NCBI GenBank assembly: GCA_902520495.1
Contig: CABYNW010000003.1
Span: 57,821 to 121,820, forward strand
Length of the DNA: 64,000 nt
Source of the DNA: an uncultured SAR86 cluster bacterium
Lineage (GTDB): Bacteria; Pseudomonadota; Gammaproteobacteria; Magnimaribacterales; D2472
Direction: 5' to 3'
Part shown: positions 47,589 through 56,601 of the stretch, piece after piece
Layout: each line of letters begins with the position of its first letter
Numbering within the stretch: the first letter of the stretch is position 1
Translations under genes and position numbers: made by a program
Notes under the pieces: generated by a model
The model's database searches: none
Told to the model about the DNA's origin: nothing
Seen by the model: only the letters and a program-made list of their open reading frames with translations

Positions 47589-48707
47589 TTAAAATGGCTT
47601 AGTTTGAATATATTCTTTGAAACTGTCTTGAACTATTTCTGAAGTTAAACCAAATTCTTCTAGAATATAAGTATGTTTTTTCTTTTGAAGATTTTTTTGC
47701 ATCGCAAGGTATTTCTCCATACTATTTTCTGTTTTTATATTCATATCTAGACCTAATTTTATGTATACGTCTTTGAGAGCGCTTATAGGATTTTTAATAA
47801 ATTGAGAATAGCTTACATCAGCTATCTGGTCTGAATGCAAAACTTCTTTATCTAATATTCCTTTGTACAATTTATGTTTCCAAAAATCTAAAACCATTTC
47901 ACCGATACGATTTTCGTCGACAGATTTACTAAAACCTAAACGAACATTTTTTGTAAGACTACAAAAAGAACCAATAGCTTCAACAGGATCTCTATGAATA
48001 TTTATGAATTTAGCATTTGGATACGCCGACAAAATTTCTGGAATGTGTCCAATATGACTTGGGTCTTTCAAAAGCCATCTATTAGGTTTGCCGGTCAGCT
48101 CTAATACTTGAAGGAATCTTTTATGCCATAGAAACACCGATTCAAAACTACAGCTTTTTAAATATTCGGCATACTCAGGAACATCAGCCATGCAAAGATA
48201 AACAATACTTCTTATATTCATGGTAGCAATTAACATGCATTCTTCTGGAGTCTCTCCTCTAATATAATGCATCGCTCTTAGCTTGGGAATAATCGTTCTA
48301 GCGAATTTAAGTTGAAAATTTATTTTGTTTTGTCGCCATTTTTTTTGTTGTACAGTTTCCGCTAACGGAAGGGGATTCATAATTTCCCAATACAAAGGTG
48401 ATCGATGATTATGATCTAAAGATAATAAATTAAATAAGAAAGTAGTGCCTGATCTAGGAAGGCCAGTTACAAAAATTGGATCGGCTGGTTCTGGCAAGCT
48501 CCGATCTTTTGCTAACTTATAAATTTCTTTTCTAACCTTTAATCTATCTTTAAGTTGATTCTTAAAAGCTATTGAACCAAACAGATTGAATCTATTATTT
48601 CTATTGGCTGAATCAATTAAAATACCTAGAGGCTCAGTGTAATCATCTTCGCCAAGTTGACCTTCAAGGCCATCAAGCATATTTTGAACTGTAATTTTGC
48701 CAAACAT
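47589..48707 (-). CDS. Sulfotransferase family protein
   Basis: The 372-aa protein shows the PAPS 5'-phosphosulfate loop [14 protein letters not shown] and the 3'-phosphate block [14 protein letters not shown] of the sulfotransferase 3-type fold, with conserved Asp in [10 protein letters not shown]. It would transfer sulfate from PAPS to an alcohol or amine. Marine bacteria often carry many such enzymes, and the acceptor here is unknown. No PAPS-making genes are nearby. Confidence 0.85.
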   Translation of the reverse strand: MFGKITVQNMLDGLEGQLGEDDYTEPLGILIDSANRNNRFNLFGSIAFKNQLKDRLKVRKEIYKLAKDRSLPEPADPIFVTGLPRSGTTFLFNLLSLDHNHRSPLYWEIMNPLPLAETVQQKKWRQNKINFQLKFARTIIPKLRAMHYIRGETPEECMLIATMNIRSIVYLCMADVPEYAEYLKSCSFESVFLWHKRFLQVLELTGKPNRWLLKDPSHIGHIPEILSAYPNAKFINIHRDPVEAIGSFCSLTKNVRLGFSKSVDENRIGEMVLDFWKHKLYKGILDKEVLHSDQIADVSYSQFIKNPISALKDVYIKLGLDMNIKTENSMEKYLAMQKNLQKKKHTYILEEFGLTSEIVQDSFKEYIQTKPF

Positions 48708-48760
48708 ATTCTCTATAAGATACCTTTATAATTAACAATCCTCAATTTAAAATAATCCAA

Positions 48761-49177
48761 ATGAACATTTTATTTTTATGTGTAGGGAATTCAGCAAGGA
48801 GCCAGATGGCAGAAGGCTTAGCAAAGGAAATACTTGGTTCTGAACATAGAATTGAAAGCGCAGGCTCAATTCCTTCAGGCAAAGTTAACCCAAATGCGAT
48901 TTGGGCTATGAATGAGATAGGCGTAGATATTTCTAATCAAACCTCAAAATCAATCGACAATCTTGATAAAAAATTCATAGATAGCTTAGATTTTGTTATT
49001 ACTTTATGCGCAGAAGAGGTCTGTCCTGTAATGCAAAATGATGCTAAAAAAATTCATTGGATGAATGAAGACCCTGCAAATACAAACCTATCTGATATTC
49101 AGTCCAAAGAAGCTTTTAAAAAAGTAAGGGATAATTTATTTAATTTAATTAAGAAATTCTTTATTTTAAATATATAA
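48761..49177 (+). CDS. arsC: Thioredoxin-coupled arsenate reductase / low-MW phosphatase family
   Basis: The 138-aa protein has the P-loop LCVGNSARSQMAEG with Cys7 and Arg13, and a second Cys pair at 83 and 88 in TLCAEEVCPV. In thioredoxin-type ArsC three cysteines (first, then a pair about 75 residues on) relay the disulfide during arsenate reduction; low-molecular-weight tyrosine phosphatases lack the later pair, so ArsC is more likely. The loop Asp is in NEDPAN. No ars regulator or efflux gene is nearby. Confidence 0.8.
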   Translation: MNILFLCVGNSARSQMAEGLAKEILGSEHRIESAGSIPSGKVNPNAIWAMNEIGVDISNQTSKSIDNLDKKFIDSLDFVITLCAEEVCPVMQNDAKKIHWMNEDPANTNLSDIQSKEAFKKVRDNLFNLIKKFFILNI

Positions 49178-49231
49178 AGATTTTGATGTTAATATTTAAG
49201 ATTGTTGATAAAAAAAAATTAAGATAGACAT

Positions 49232-51463
49232 TTGAAACCATTTTCAAAAATTTACATTGCAGATGGAGTATCTCCAGGAGAAGATGTAGATGTCGTAAAG
49301 GATATTTATGTCCCCGCTCTACAAAATTCAAATTTACATAAACGACTAACATATTCGTTTACTTCTCAAGGTTTGGTTGAATTAGCAGAAGGTTTAGAAG
49401 TGTTCATAAAAAATAATGGTGTAATGCAAATTATTGTTGGCAGTCCAATCTCGGAACAAGAGGAGAAATCTATCAAAATTGCTGAAAAGCAATCTAAGAA
49501 AGATGAAACATTTAAAAAATTATGCATGATTAGATTGGATAATCTTTTTAAAAGCATAAACGAGGATTCTGAAATCGTTGATAGCCATGTTCCTAAAAGA
49601 TTGGATTTACTTACACAGTTAATTGCTGCAGAAAAATTAAAAATTAAATTTGCCTTTAAAAAGAATACCCTAGTCGATCCAAGTGACAAATCGATTCAAC
49701 ATACAAAAATCGCAATTTTCCATGGTCTTAATGACGAAAAAGTTGTGTGGGGTGGTTCAGCAAATTTCTCACAAAATGCTTTTATTAATTCAGCAGAAGA
49801 AATTTCAGTATATAAAAGCTGGGATGTAGAAAGTGGATTTCATAGGCATGCAAATAGATTAATAAGTTCTTTTGAAAAGTTTTGGAAAAATGATATTGAT
49901 GAATGGCATAGCTGTGATGTACCAAGTAAATTTTATACAGAGTGGAAAGAAAAACATCATAGGGCGTTTGGAAGAGTTTTAAATCCAAATCCTAATCCGG
50001 AACCAACACCTGCTCCAGAACTAAATCCAGCTCCAGAAGTAAATCCAACTCCAGAAAATAATGCACCTAATAAATCTTTGTTAAAAAAACATATAAAACT
50101 TAGAGACCATCAAGAAAAAGTTTTAGAAGATTGGGTTAAAAATTCTTATAGAGGAATTGTTGAGCATGCAACTGGTAGTGGAAAAACAATTACGGGTATC
50201 TTTGCAATAAAAGAGTTTTTTAAAAAAGGAGGCTCTAACGTAATATTGATTGTCCCCTCTAATATACTTCAAAAGCAGTGGAGGTTAGAGATAGAAAATA
50301 TTCTTACTTCTGAAATAAGAGTTAACCTTGTTGGCGGAGCAGTTGCTAAAAATAAATGGAGAAAGAGAATTAAAATGTATACCTCAAAATCTTCAGACAA
50401 ACGTATTATTATTGCTATAGCAGCTTCTGCATCAAGTAAAGATTTTTATAGCAAAGTCGATTTTGGCAAGCACCTAATGGTACTAACAGATGAAGTGCAT
50501 AGAATAGGCGCACCAAGTTATAAAAATTTGCATGAACATATAAATGTTGAATATGTACTTGGCTTAAGTGCAACCTATAAAAGGGCAAATGACCCCTCAG
50601 GCAATAAAATGATAGAAGAATTTTATGGAAAACCTTTGAAACCTTCATATGGAATAGAAGATGCAATTACAGAAAAACATCTAACTAAATATACATACAA
50701 ACTACACAAAGTTTTTCTTAATGCTTCAGAGACTGACGATTGGATTGAAAAGTCAAAGAAAATATCAAAGCTTTATGCATCATTTAGAAATAATAAAAAA
50801 AATTTAAAAATGCCATCTAACCTCTCTCGTGCTCTGATTGAAAGAAAGAAAATTGCAAAAAAGGCAGAGAATAAAATAAATGTAGCTGTAGAAATAATTA
50901 AAGAATACTATGTAAGAAATGAAGATAATAAGACAGAAAATCCTCATCGCTGGTTAGTTTACTGCGAAGATGAAATTCAACTTGAGGATCTTAAAAATAG
51001 ATTAGTAGAAAATAATTATCATTGTTCAACTTATTATAGTAACAAAAGTCCTAAAAAATTAGAATCCACGCTAATGAGTTTTTATTCAAATGGGGGAATT
51101 TTGTTATCAATTAGATGTTTAGATGAGGGAGTAGATATTCCAGCAGCTGATCATGCTCTAATTTTGGCATCTTCGTCATCTAAAAGAGAATATATACAAA
51201 GAAGAGGAAGAGTTTTGAGAAAAGACCCTAAAAACCCAATTAAAATAGCAAATATACATGACATGCTAACACTTTCTTTAGATAAAGAAGATAGGTCGAT
51301 AAAATCATTAATATCAAATGAAATCTTACGTTCAATTGAGTTTGGTAAATACGCTTTAAATAATAGTATTCATGAAATTGAAACAGAAAAAATTCTCACC
51401 GAATATAATCTTAAACTTGATGACCTCGAATATACTGAAGAGGATGACTATGAGGAAGATTAA
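49232..51463 (+). CDS. PLD-nuclease/SF2 helicase fusion (defence-cassette gene 1)
   Basis: This 743-aa protein has two enzymatic parts. Residues about 1-235 form a phospholipase D-like nuclease with HTK (His157, Lys159), GGSANFS and Asn178, and an acidic pair at 189-190. A Pro/Asn-rich linker of six to eight short repeats (251-279, NPNPNPEPTP and later APELNPAP) follows. Residues 285-700 are a superfamily 2 helicase: Walker A HATGSGKT (312-319), DEVH box (420-423), SAT (446-448), CLDEGVD and REYIQRRGRVLRK. The C-terminus is acidic (EEDDYEED). The start is TTG with no obvious ribosome site. A single HKD half-site implies dimerisation. It opens a five-gene cassette. Confidence 0.85.
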   Translation: MKPFSKIYIADGVSPGEDVDVVKDIYVPALQNSNLHKRLTYSFTSQGLVELAEGLEVFIKNNGVMQIIVGSPISEQEEKSIKIAEKQSKKDETFKKLCMIRLDNLFKSINEDSEIVDSHVPKRLDLLTQLIAAEKLKIKFAFKKNTLVDPSDKSIQHTKIAIFHGLNDEKVVWGGSANFSQNAFINSAEEISVYKSWDVESGFHRHANRLISSFEKFWKNDIDEWHSCDVPSKFYTEWKEKHHRAFGRVLNPNPNPEPTPAPELNPAPEVNPTPENNAPNKSLLKKHIKLRDHQEKVLEDWVKNSYRGIVEHATGSGKTITGIFAIKEFFKKGGSNVILIVPSNILQKQWRLEIENILTSEIRVNLVGGAVAKNKWRKRIKMYTSKSSDKRIIIAIAASASSKDFYSKVDFGKHLMVLTDEVHRIGAPSYKNLHEHINVEYVLGLSATYKRANDPSGNKMIEEFYGKPLKPSYGIEDAITEKHLTKYTYKLHKVFLNASETDDWIEKSKKISKLYASFRNNKKNLKMPSNLSRALIERKKIAKKAENKINVAVEIIKEYYVRNEDNKTENPHRWLVYCEDEIQLEDLKNRLVENNYHCSTYYSNKSPKKLESTLMSFYSNGGILLSIRCLDEGVDIPAADHALILASSSSKREYIQRRGRVLRKDPKNPIKIANIHDMLTLSLDKEDRSIKSLISNEILRSIEFGKYALNNSIHEIETEKILTEYNLKLDDLEYTEEDDYEED

Positions 51464-51542
51464 ATTCAAGTGCCATCAATGATGAAATATATTTAATTTA
51501 GTGATAAGTTAATTACTGTCTTATACAAAAAATACATATTAA

Positions 51543-51734
51543 ATGAAAAATAAGTTGATAAAAAAAGAAATGGAATCACATGAGATTAATGAAGATATTT
51601 TCAATAAAATAATTGAAATATCTGAAGAATATTTTCTTGATGAGGACACACATAATAAAAAAAGAAAAGCTAAAATTGGACAAATTATTGAAGGTTTAGC
51701 CAAGGAGCAAACAGATGAGACTATTACAAATTAG
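51543..51734 (+). CDS. Small helical protein (defence-cassette gene 2)
   Basis: The 63-aa charged helical protein (MESHEINEDIFNKIIEIS, KKRKAKIGQIIEGL) has no recognised family. It starts 79 bp after the PLD-helicase and its stop is 3 bp before the SMC gene, so it is embedded in the cassette. It may be an adaptor or a toxin/immunity component; nothing in the sequence decides. Its codon pattern resembles its neighbours. Confidence 0.5.
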   Translation: MKNKLIKKEMESHEINEDIFNKIIEISEEYFLDEDTHNKKRKAKIGQIIEGLAKEQTDETITN

Positions 51735-51737
51735 ATA

Positions 51738-53714
51738 ATGTTTGTACTTCAACAATTAAATTTTAAAAACTGGATTCCGTTTTATGGCAATCAAAAAATT
51801 ATTTTCTCGGTAGATGAGAATAAAAATATTACTTTTATAGAAGCAGATAATATGGCTGGTAAGACATCCATATATAGGGGGATATTATGGTGCATGTTTG
51901 GCGATACTGGTGACATAGATGAATATAGTAACTTTATTGACAAGTTAAATTTGAAAGCATTGGGCGAAAAAGATTACAGGTACCAAGTAGAATTAAAGCT
52001 TAAATTTGAAGAAAAATCATATGTAATAACAAGAAAAGCTGAATTGAGGAGTGACGCCGAAGTTCATGAAGATAATTGGGATGAGTTTCTGTCGCTTAAT
52101 ATTGATTCCGAAGATTCAGTCGGTATTGAAGCACAAAAAAATATAAATAAAATCTTTGATATGACTACATCTAGATTTTATCTGTTTGATGGAGAAATGT
52201 TGTCCGAATATAAAAAATTAATTAGAGCAAATAATATGAGCGGATTAGCTAAAAAAATTATTGGCGCGATTGAGGATATATTAAGAATCACTTCTCTAAG
52301 AAATGCTAAAAAGTCTTTGGACGAAATTCATGCAACTGCTTTAAAACAGGCCAATAAAGAGAAAAATAAAGATTCTAATGTTCAAAAATCTCTAGATACC
52401 TTAGAAAAAAAAGGAAAAGAGCTTGAGGAACTTAAAAAAGAAAAAAAACAACTTGAAAATCAAAAAATCAAAGCTGATAAAGATACTGAAGACGCAAGAA
52501 AGATTCTTGAAAATAACCCAGATCAGAAGCAACTAGCGCAAGAGTTTAAAGATTTATCTGAAAAGAAAATTCCTGATTGTAAAACTGAAATATTAGATTT
52601 AGAGAAAGTCGTTAGAGCAAACGCAAGTTTAATTTATTTAAGGGTTATTGATAAAAATATTAGAAGAATAAAAAAACAGATTACCAATAGACTTGAGGGT
52701 TTAGAAAAGAAAATTGATCAATATAAAAAGATTGATGTTTATGATTCAATTTTAAATGACTTAGATATATCAACTGAATCAAAAGAAGTTATAAGGCAAC
52801 AAATGCCAAATATGAACATGGATGAAAAGCAAAAAATTGAAGAACAGATATTTGATATGAAAGCCAAGTTATATAATATTGACCAATTTAATTCTTCTCA
52901 GGCTAATATGACTATCTTGGTGGAAAAATATAGTCAATTAAAAAAAACAAAAGAGAATTTAGAAAAATATTCAGCTAGACATGAAGAAATTCTTCAAAGA
53001 AGTGGCGGCAAAGATAATGTAGACACTCTTCAAAAACAATGGGAAATATTACAATCTAATAGTGAATTAATAGGAAAGATTGAAGATAAACTGGATGAGA
53101 ATGTTGAAAATTCCAATGCATGGAAGATAAATAAACTTAAGGAAGGAATCAAAGCTATTGAAGCTACTATACCTAAAACAAAAGCTAAAACTATTCATGC
53201 AAATAAAGAAATAATTGCAAGAAAATATAAGAATTTTTTTGAAGCGTCTATCGACACTATGGTTGCTGAGACAAAATCCGAGGTTTCAAAGTCTGCAAAT
53301 GAGATGTACAGCAAACTTAGCGCTTATAGAGTTTTCCTAAATATAGAGCAGACTGGCACAAATTTAGAGATAACAGACAACTTTGGATTACAATTAAAAA
53401 ATTCTGAGGGTAAAAAACTTTCTGCATCTGCAGGGGGCTCTAACATCGTAGCTTTAAGTTTGATTTCAGCTTTAAGAAACCAGCTACCTGAATCTCCATT
53501 TCTTATGGACACCCCATTTGGAAGACTGGATCTTAAATTTAGAGAAGGAGTATTAACTCTAGGACCTAAAATGGGTACTCAATTCATTCTTTTAGTACAA
53601 GATGGTGAGGTTGCGCCTAATTCTGAATTACATGGGGTTATTCGAGATAAAATTGGATCGACATATAAACTTAATAAGTTGGATGACGACGTTACAGAAA
53701 TTGAACAATTATGA
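51738..53714 (+). CDS. DndD-like SMC/ABC ATPase (defence-cassette gene 3)
   Basis: This 658-aa protein has the Rad50/SMC layout with DndD hallmarks. The N-terminal P-loop EADNMAGKTS (about 35-44) has Ala at the position of the first Gly. RFYLFDGEML (about 146-155) matches the FDGE motif of DndD. A long coiled coil runs from about 200 to 500. The C-terminal signature SAGGSN (about 564) and Walker B FLMDTPFGRLD (about 589-598) complete the ATPase. DndD proteins nick or activate DNA in phosphorothioation systems. Here no DndC (PAPS reductase) is nearby, so it is only DndD-like. Downstream ATGA overlap couples it to the next gene. Confidence 0.75.
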   Translation: MFVLQQLNFKNWIPFYGNQKIIFSVDENKNITFIEADNMAGKTSIYRGILWCMFGDTGDIDEYSNFIDKLNLKALGEKDYRYQVELKLKFEEKSYVITRKAELRSDAEVHEDNWDEFLSLNIDSEDSVGIEAQKNINKIFDMTTSRFYLFDGEMLSEYKKLIRANNMSGLAKKIIGAIEDILRITSLRNAKKSLDEIHATALKQANKEKNKDSNVQKSLDTLEKKGKELEELKKEKKQLENQKIKADKDTEDARKILENNPDQKQLAQEFKDLSEKKIPDCKTEILDLEKVVRANASLIYLRVIDKNIRRIKKQITNRLEGLEKKIDQYKKIDVYDSILNDLDISTESKEVIRQQMPNMNMDEKQKIEEQIFDMKAKLYNIDQFNSSQANMTILVEKYSQLKKTKENLEKYSARHEEILQRSGGKDNVDTLQKQWEILQSNSELIGKIEDKLDENVENSNAWKINKLKEGIKAIEATIPKTKAKTIHANKEIIARKYKNFFEASIDTMVAETKSEVSKSANEMYSKLSAYRVFLNIEQTGTNLEITDNFGLQLKNSEGKKLSASAGGSNIVALSLISALRNQLPESPFLMDTPFGRLDLKFREGVLTLGPKMGTQFILLVQDGEVAPNSELHGVIRDKIGSTYKLNKLDDDVTEIEQL

Positions 53715-54097
53715 TAAATATCAAAAAACCAACAAATTGGTATATTTCTAATGATGCTAATAACATTATTAATCAATTAGATGAATCTAAAGCAAATATG
53801 ACAGCTGCAGATACGGCTAGTCTTGCAGTATCAATAATCATTTCTAACGAAGATACTGATCATCAAAATATTGCATTAGATAAATCGAAAGTTCACAAGG
53901 GTAGATATGCTGAGATTCCTGGGATTGATAGTTTAGGATTAGCGTATAGTGATGTTTTCAAATCTGCTGATTCAGAAGAATTGTGGTCAAATGTTGAAAA
54001 AGCAATATCTGCAGGTATTCAAATAATTGGTGAAAAATATTTTGATGAAGATACCCAATTGATTGAGTGGGACAAAATCGAAAAAGATTTTAAATAG
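53711..54097 (+). CDS. Unknown 128-aa protein (defence-cassette gene 4, DndE-sized)
   Basis: The start overlaps the SMC stop by 4 bp. The sequence has a central TAADTASLAVSIIISNED segment and is acidic overall. No family is certain. Its position right after a DndD-like gene, and its size, match DndE in dnd operons, but I see no decisive DndE motif, so this is inference. Another possibility is a small partner of the SMC-like protein. Confidence 0.5.
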   Translation: MINIKKPTNWYISNDANNIINQLDESKANMTAADTASLAVSIIISNEDTDHQNIALDKSKVHKGRYAEIPGIDSLGLAYSDVFKSADSEELWSNVEKAISAGIQIIGEKYFDEDTQLIEWDKIEKDFK

Positions 54098-54102
54098 TCT
54101 TT

Positions 54103-55914
54103 ATGGGGCTTAAGGAAATACCGACTGAAAATTTAGGACTTTCAGTTCGATCAACAAATTCTCTCAAAGCGGCAGGACTTAAAAATTTAGAACAAATTAT
54201 AATTCAAAGCGTTTCAGCTGAAAGCTTTAAAAATATTCCTAATTTAGGTAAAAAATCTGTCAATGAAATTAAAGCGAAAATCAATGAATTAGATATAGAT
54301 AATATAGATGATATTAAGGCTCAAGAAGATAGAAATGCAAAACTCATCTTTGATAATATTAAAGAGTGCGTTGATAATCTCTTTAAAACAAGCTTTAAAA
54401 GAGATGAAAAAGTTCTAAAAAAAAGAATTTTTAACGGTTGCACATTAGAAGAGTGTGGAAAAGAAAAGGGAGTAACTCGGGAAAGAATTCGTCAAATTGA
54501 AAGTAAATTTTTTAAAGCTATTTCTTTAAAACTTTCTGATAACTATATTTTTGAACTCCAAGAGTACTTAAAGATTAATAACGGAATAACTGGATTTTAT
54601 GAATTAGATAACGTTGGCCCAGCATTCAAAGACATTTCCATTTATTTAGCATTTTCTGAGAATCCAAATGTATTTCTAAAATTCTTTTTTAAATCAAAAA
54701 AGTTGCTTAAGTGGCAAAAAAAGAAAGGAGAATATTATCTATATTCATACGAGGGAAATTCCCTAGATGAATTAATTAATGATGAAGAATTATTGGAATT
54801 TATAAATTCAAGTCAGTCTGTAAGCTTAAGCGAATCTGTAAAAGTATATTGTATGATAAATGATCAAGAATCAAACTTTGATTATATTTTTGAAGAAATT
54901 CAAAGCAAACTTTCAAAAAGAGCAAACTTTGCATGTCTTTATGCAGTTACCCAACTTAAAAAAAATTTTACATATATAACAACTAGACAAGTTATTGAAT
55001 TTTTAAAAGAAAATTGTAACAAAGATTTTACATCACAAATAAGAACCTTAGATAATATTCTTGGATCCTCCGATACAAAAAATTCTGCCTTTGATGTAAG
55101 AGATATCAATTTATATACAGCAAAAGGCCAAGGAAATTGGTTCTTCCTTGATAAGTTAGAAATTGACAATATTGACCAAGAAGAAATAGTAAATTTTGTT
55201 TTAAAAGTGCTTAAAAAAAACCCAGATAAAAATTTCAATTCAAAGGAATTTTTAGATTATTTTATAGAAACAGAGCGCTTATCAAAAATTACAATAGAAA
55301 TCTTGAATAAATATATTATTGATGCAATTCTTTTAAGTGTAGCAAATGAGCATGGTGTTCTAAATTATCTCGGAAGAAGCATGTGGTCTGGAAATTTAAA
55401 TGCTTTAAAACAAAAAAGAATAGAAATATATCCTACAGTCTTAAAAATTTTAAAAGATAACAATGCTCCAATGAGACTTAAAGACATTAAAAAAGAGTTA
55501 AATAAAGTAAGAGGAGGAGGAAAAAATTTTCAGATACATACAACCCTATCCTCACCAAAACTTATTCAACTATCAAAGGGTTTGTGGGGTTTGCGAGATA
55601 GAGATATCAATGTCTCTAAAGAACAGGAGCTTAAAATATTAAAATTCATGCAAGATGAGTTTTCAAATGGCAACAAGATTTTAGACTTTAATGATATTAA
55701 AGAAATTAAGGAGTCTATTAATATAGATCAAGGCGTAAGTATCTATCAAATATCAAGAATGCTTCTTGCACACATACCAGTTGGCAGAAGAGAAACTCCA
55801 AATAAACTTATTTTTTTATTTAAGGTAGTGAGAGAGAATCCTCTTAATTTTTGTTTTTACAGCCCAGAAATTTCAGATGAAAAGGCGCAAGAATATATCG
55901 ATTCAAAAATATAA
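54103..55914 (+). CDS. RNAP alpha-CTD-like / sigma region-4-like / HARE-HTH-like fusion (defence-cassette gene 5)
   Basis: The 603-aa protein starts with an alpha-CTD-like helix-hairpin-helix domain (residues about 10-64, LGLSVRSTNSLKAAGL and NLGKKSVNEIKAKI). It continues with a sigma region 4.2-like HTH (about 100-140, GCTLEECGKEKGVTRERIRQIE). A long middle of unknown fold (150-435) precedes a HARE-HTH-like winged helix (about 440-500) ending SKGLWGLRDRD. The same combination of DNA-binding modules is known from proteins in restriction and modification neighbourhoods. It plausibly reads DNA or recruits the transcription machinery for the cassette. It is a remarkable fusion because all three parts echo RNA polymerase subunits (alpha, sigma, delta). 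Confidence 0.75.
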   Translation: MGLKEIPTENLGLSVRSTNSLKAAGLKNLEQIIIQSVSAESFKNIPNLGKKSVNEIKAKINELDIDNIDDIKAQEDRNAKLIFDNIKECVDNLFKTSFKRDEKVLKKRIFNGCTLEECGKEKGVTRERIRQIESKFFKAISLKLSDNYIFELQEYLKINNGITGFYELDNVGPAFKDISIYLAFSENPNVFLKFFFKSKKLLKWQKKKGEYYLYSYEGNSLDELINDEELLEFINSSQSVSLSESVKVYCMINDQESNFDYIFEEIQSKLSKRANFACLYAVTQLKKNFTYITTRQVIEFLKENCNKDFTSQIRTLDNILGSSDTKNSAFDVRDINLYTAKGQGNWFFLDKLEIDNIDQEEIVNFVLKVLKKNPDKNFNSKEFLDYFIETERLSKITIEILNKYIIDAILLSVANEHGVLNYLGRSMWSGNLNALKQKRIEIYPTVLKILKDNNAPMRLKDIKKELNKVRGGGKNFQIHTTLSSPKLIQLSKGLWGLRDRDINVSKEQELKILKFMQDEFSNGNKILDFNDIKEIKESINIDQGVSIYQISRMLLAHIPVGRRETPNKLIFLFKVVRENPLNFCFYSPEISDEKAQEYIDSKI

Positions 55915-56284
55915 TATTAGCAAATATGCAATCTATTACAGATTGAAAGCAAACAGTTTTCTAGATTAGAAAAAAAGATAGATAATGCCATGATGCGAAT
56001 AATAAACAAATCAAACAGCAAAAACTCACATAGCAGATGAAAATCGTTGAATAAATATAGTATAATTATTCTATAAAATTGGCGTATTTTTCGTCTAGCT
56101 GCAGATTTAAATGCTCTTTAGCATAGATTTTTCCAGATAAGTAATCAAAATTAATATGCATCTCTTAAATCAATTATATTTTGTTAGGTATCGCAGTAAA
56201 AATTAAATAAATGTAACAATTTTCATTTTGTTACGTTAGATAAGTGTGGAATTAATTCACCAAATTAAATTTTAGGAGGACTGC
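55915..56284. other. 370-bp intergenic region with an ECF promoter
   Basis: The region is AT-rich with no ORF of credible length on either strand. It contains the third TGTAACA-N15-CGTTA element at 56212-56238, with the downstream gene starting at 56285 behind a strong AGGAGGA site (56274-56280). A candidate inverted repeat near 55930 (CAATCTATTACAGATTG) is only partial. No terminator with a clear GC stem was seen. Confidence 0.6.
56212..56238 (+). promoter_or_regulatory. ECF-type promoter upstream of the 104-aa gene
   Basis: TGTAACA (56212-56218), exactly 15 bases, CGTTA (56234-56238). It is identical in both elements and spacing to the two sites near the sigma gene, 17 kb away. It lies 47 bp before the start codon at 56285. 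Confidence 0.8.
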
Positions 56285-56599
56285 TTGACATCAAAAGAAC
56301 TATTACTAGAACTAAAAACCAGATTACACATATCGAAACACGCATTAATCAGAATGCAGCAAAGGGGAATACCGCTAGAAGCAATAGCAATCATCTTTAA
56401 ATTTGGATCAAAGATGATAACCCACCAAGATTATCGATACATATTTAATTCAAAAAAACAAAAGAAGAAAAATAGAGAAATATTTTTTGATAAGACTTTT
56501 AAGAAGTTTCAAAAGCAAATTGAAAATACTGCCTTGATAGTTCATCAAAACAACCTTGTAACCGCGTATAGAATTCAAGGCAAAATCTGGAGAAGCTAA
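56285..56599 (+). CDS. DUF4258-like small protein, likely ECF target
   Basis: The 104-aa basic protein starts at TTG 56285 behind AGGAGGA. The ISKHALIRMQQRGIPLEAIAIIFKFG segment followed by a terminal LVTAYRIQGK fits the small DUF4258-like family (a short alpha+beta fold related to RelE-like or RNase-like proteins). No catalytic residues are certain. It overlaps nothing; the next gene starts 2 bp after its stop, so the two are one operon under the ECF-type promoter. Confidence 0.6.
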   Translation: MTSKELLLELKTRLHISKHALIRMQQRGIPLEAIAIIFKFGSKMITHQDYRYIFNSKKQKKKNREIFFDKTFKKFQKQIENTALIVHQNNLVTAYRIQGKIWRS

Positions 56600-56601
56600 A
56601 T

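Noticed and set aside
51505..51530. Possible LexA box before the 63-aa gene (CTGTCTTATACAAAAA)
   Set aside because: The second CAG half-site is missing, so it does not meet CTG-N10-CAG.
51738..54097. Calling the cassette a Dnd phosphorothioation operon
   Set aside because: DndB, DndC and an IscS-like gene are absent, and the 128-aa gene has no firm DndE motif.
55010..55050. TGTAACA inside the 603-aa gene as another ECF site
   Set aside because: No CGTTA is present at the 15-base spacing and the site is coding.
55925..55945. Inverted repeat after the defence cassette as a terminator
   Set aside because: The stem is short, AT-only and lacks a following T-run.
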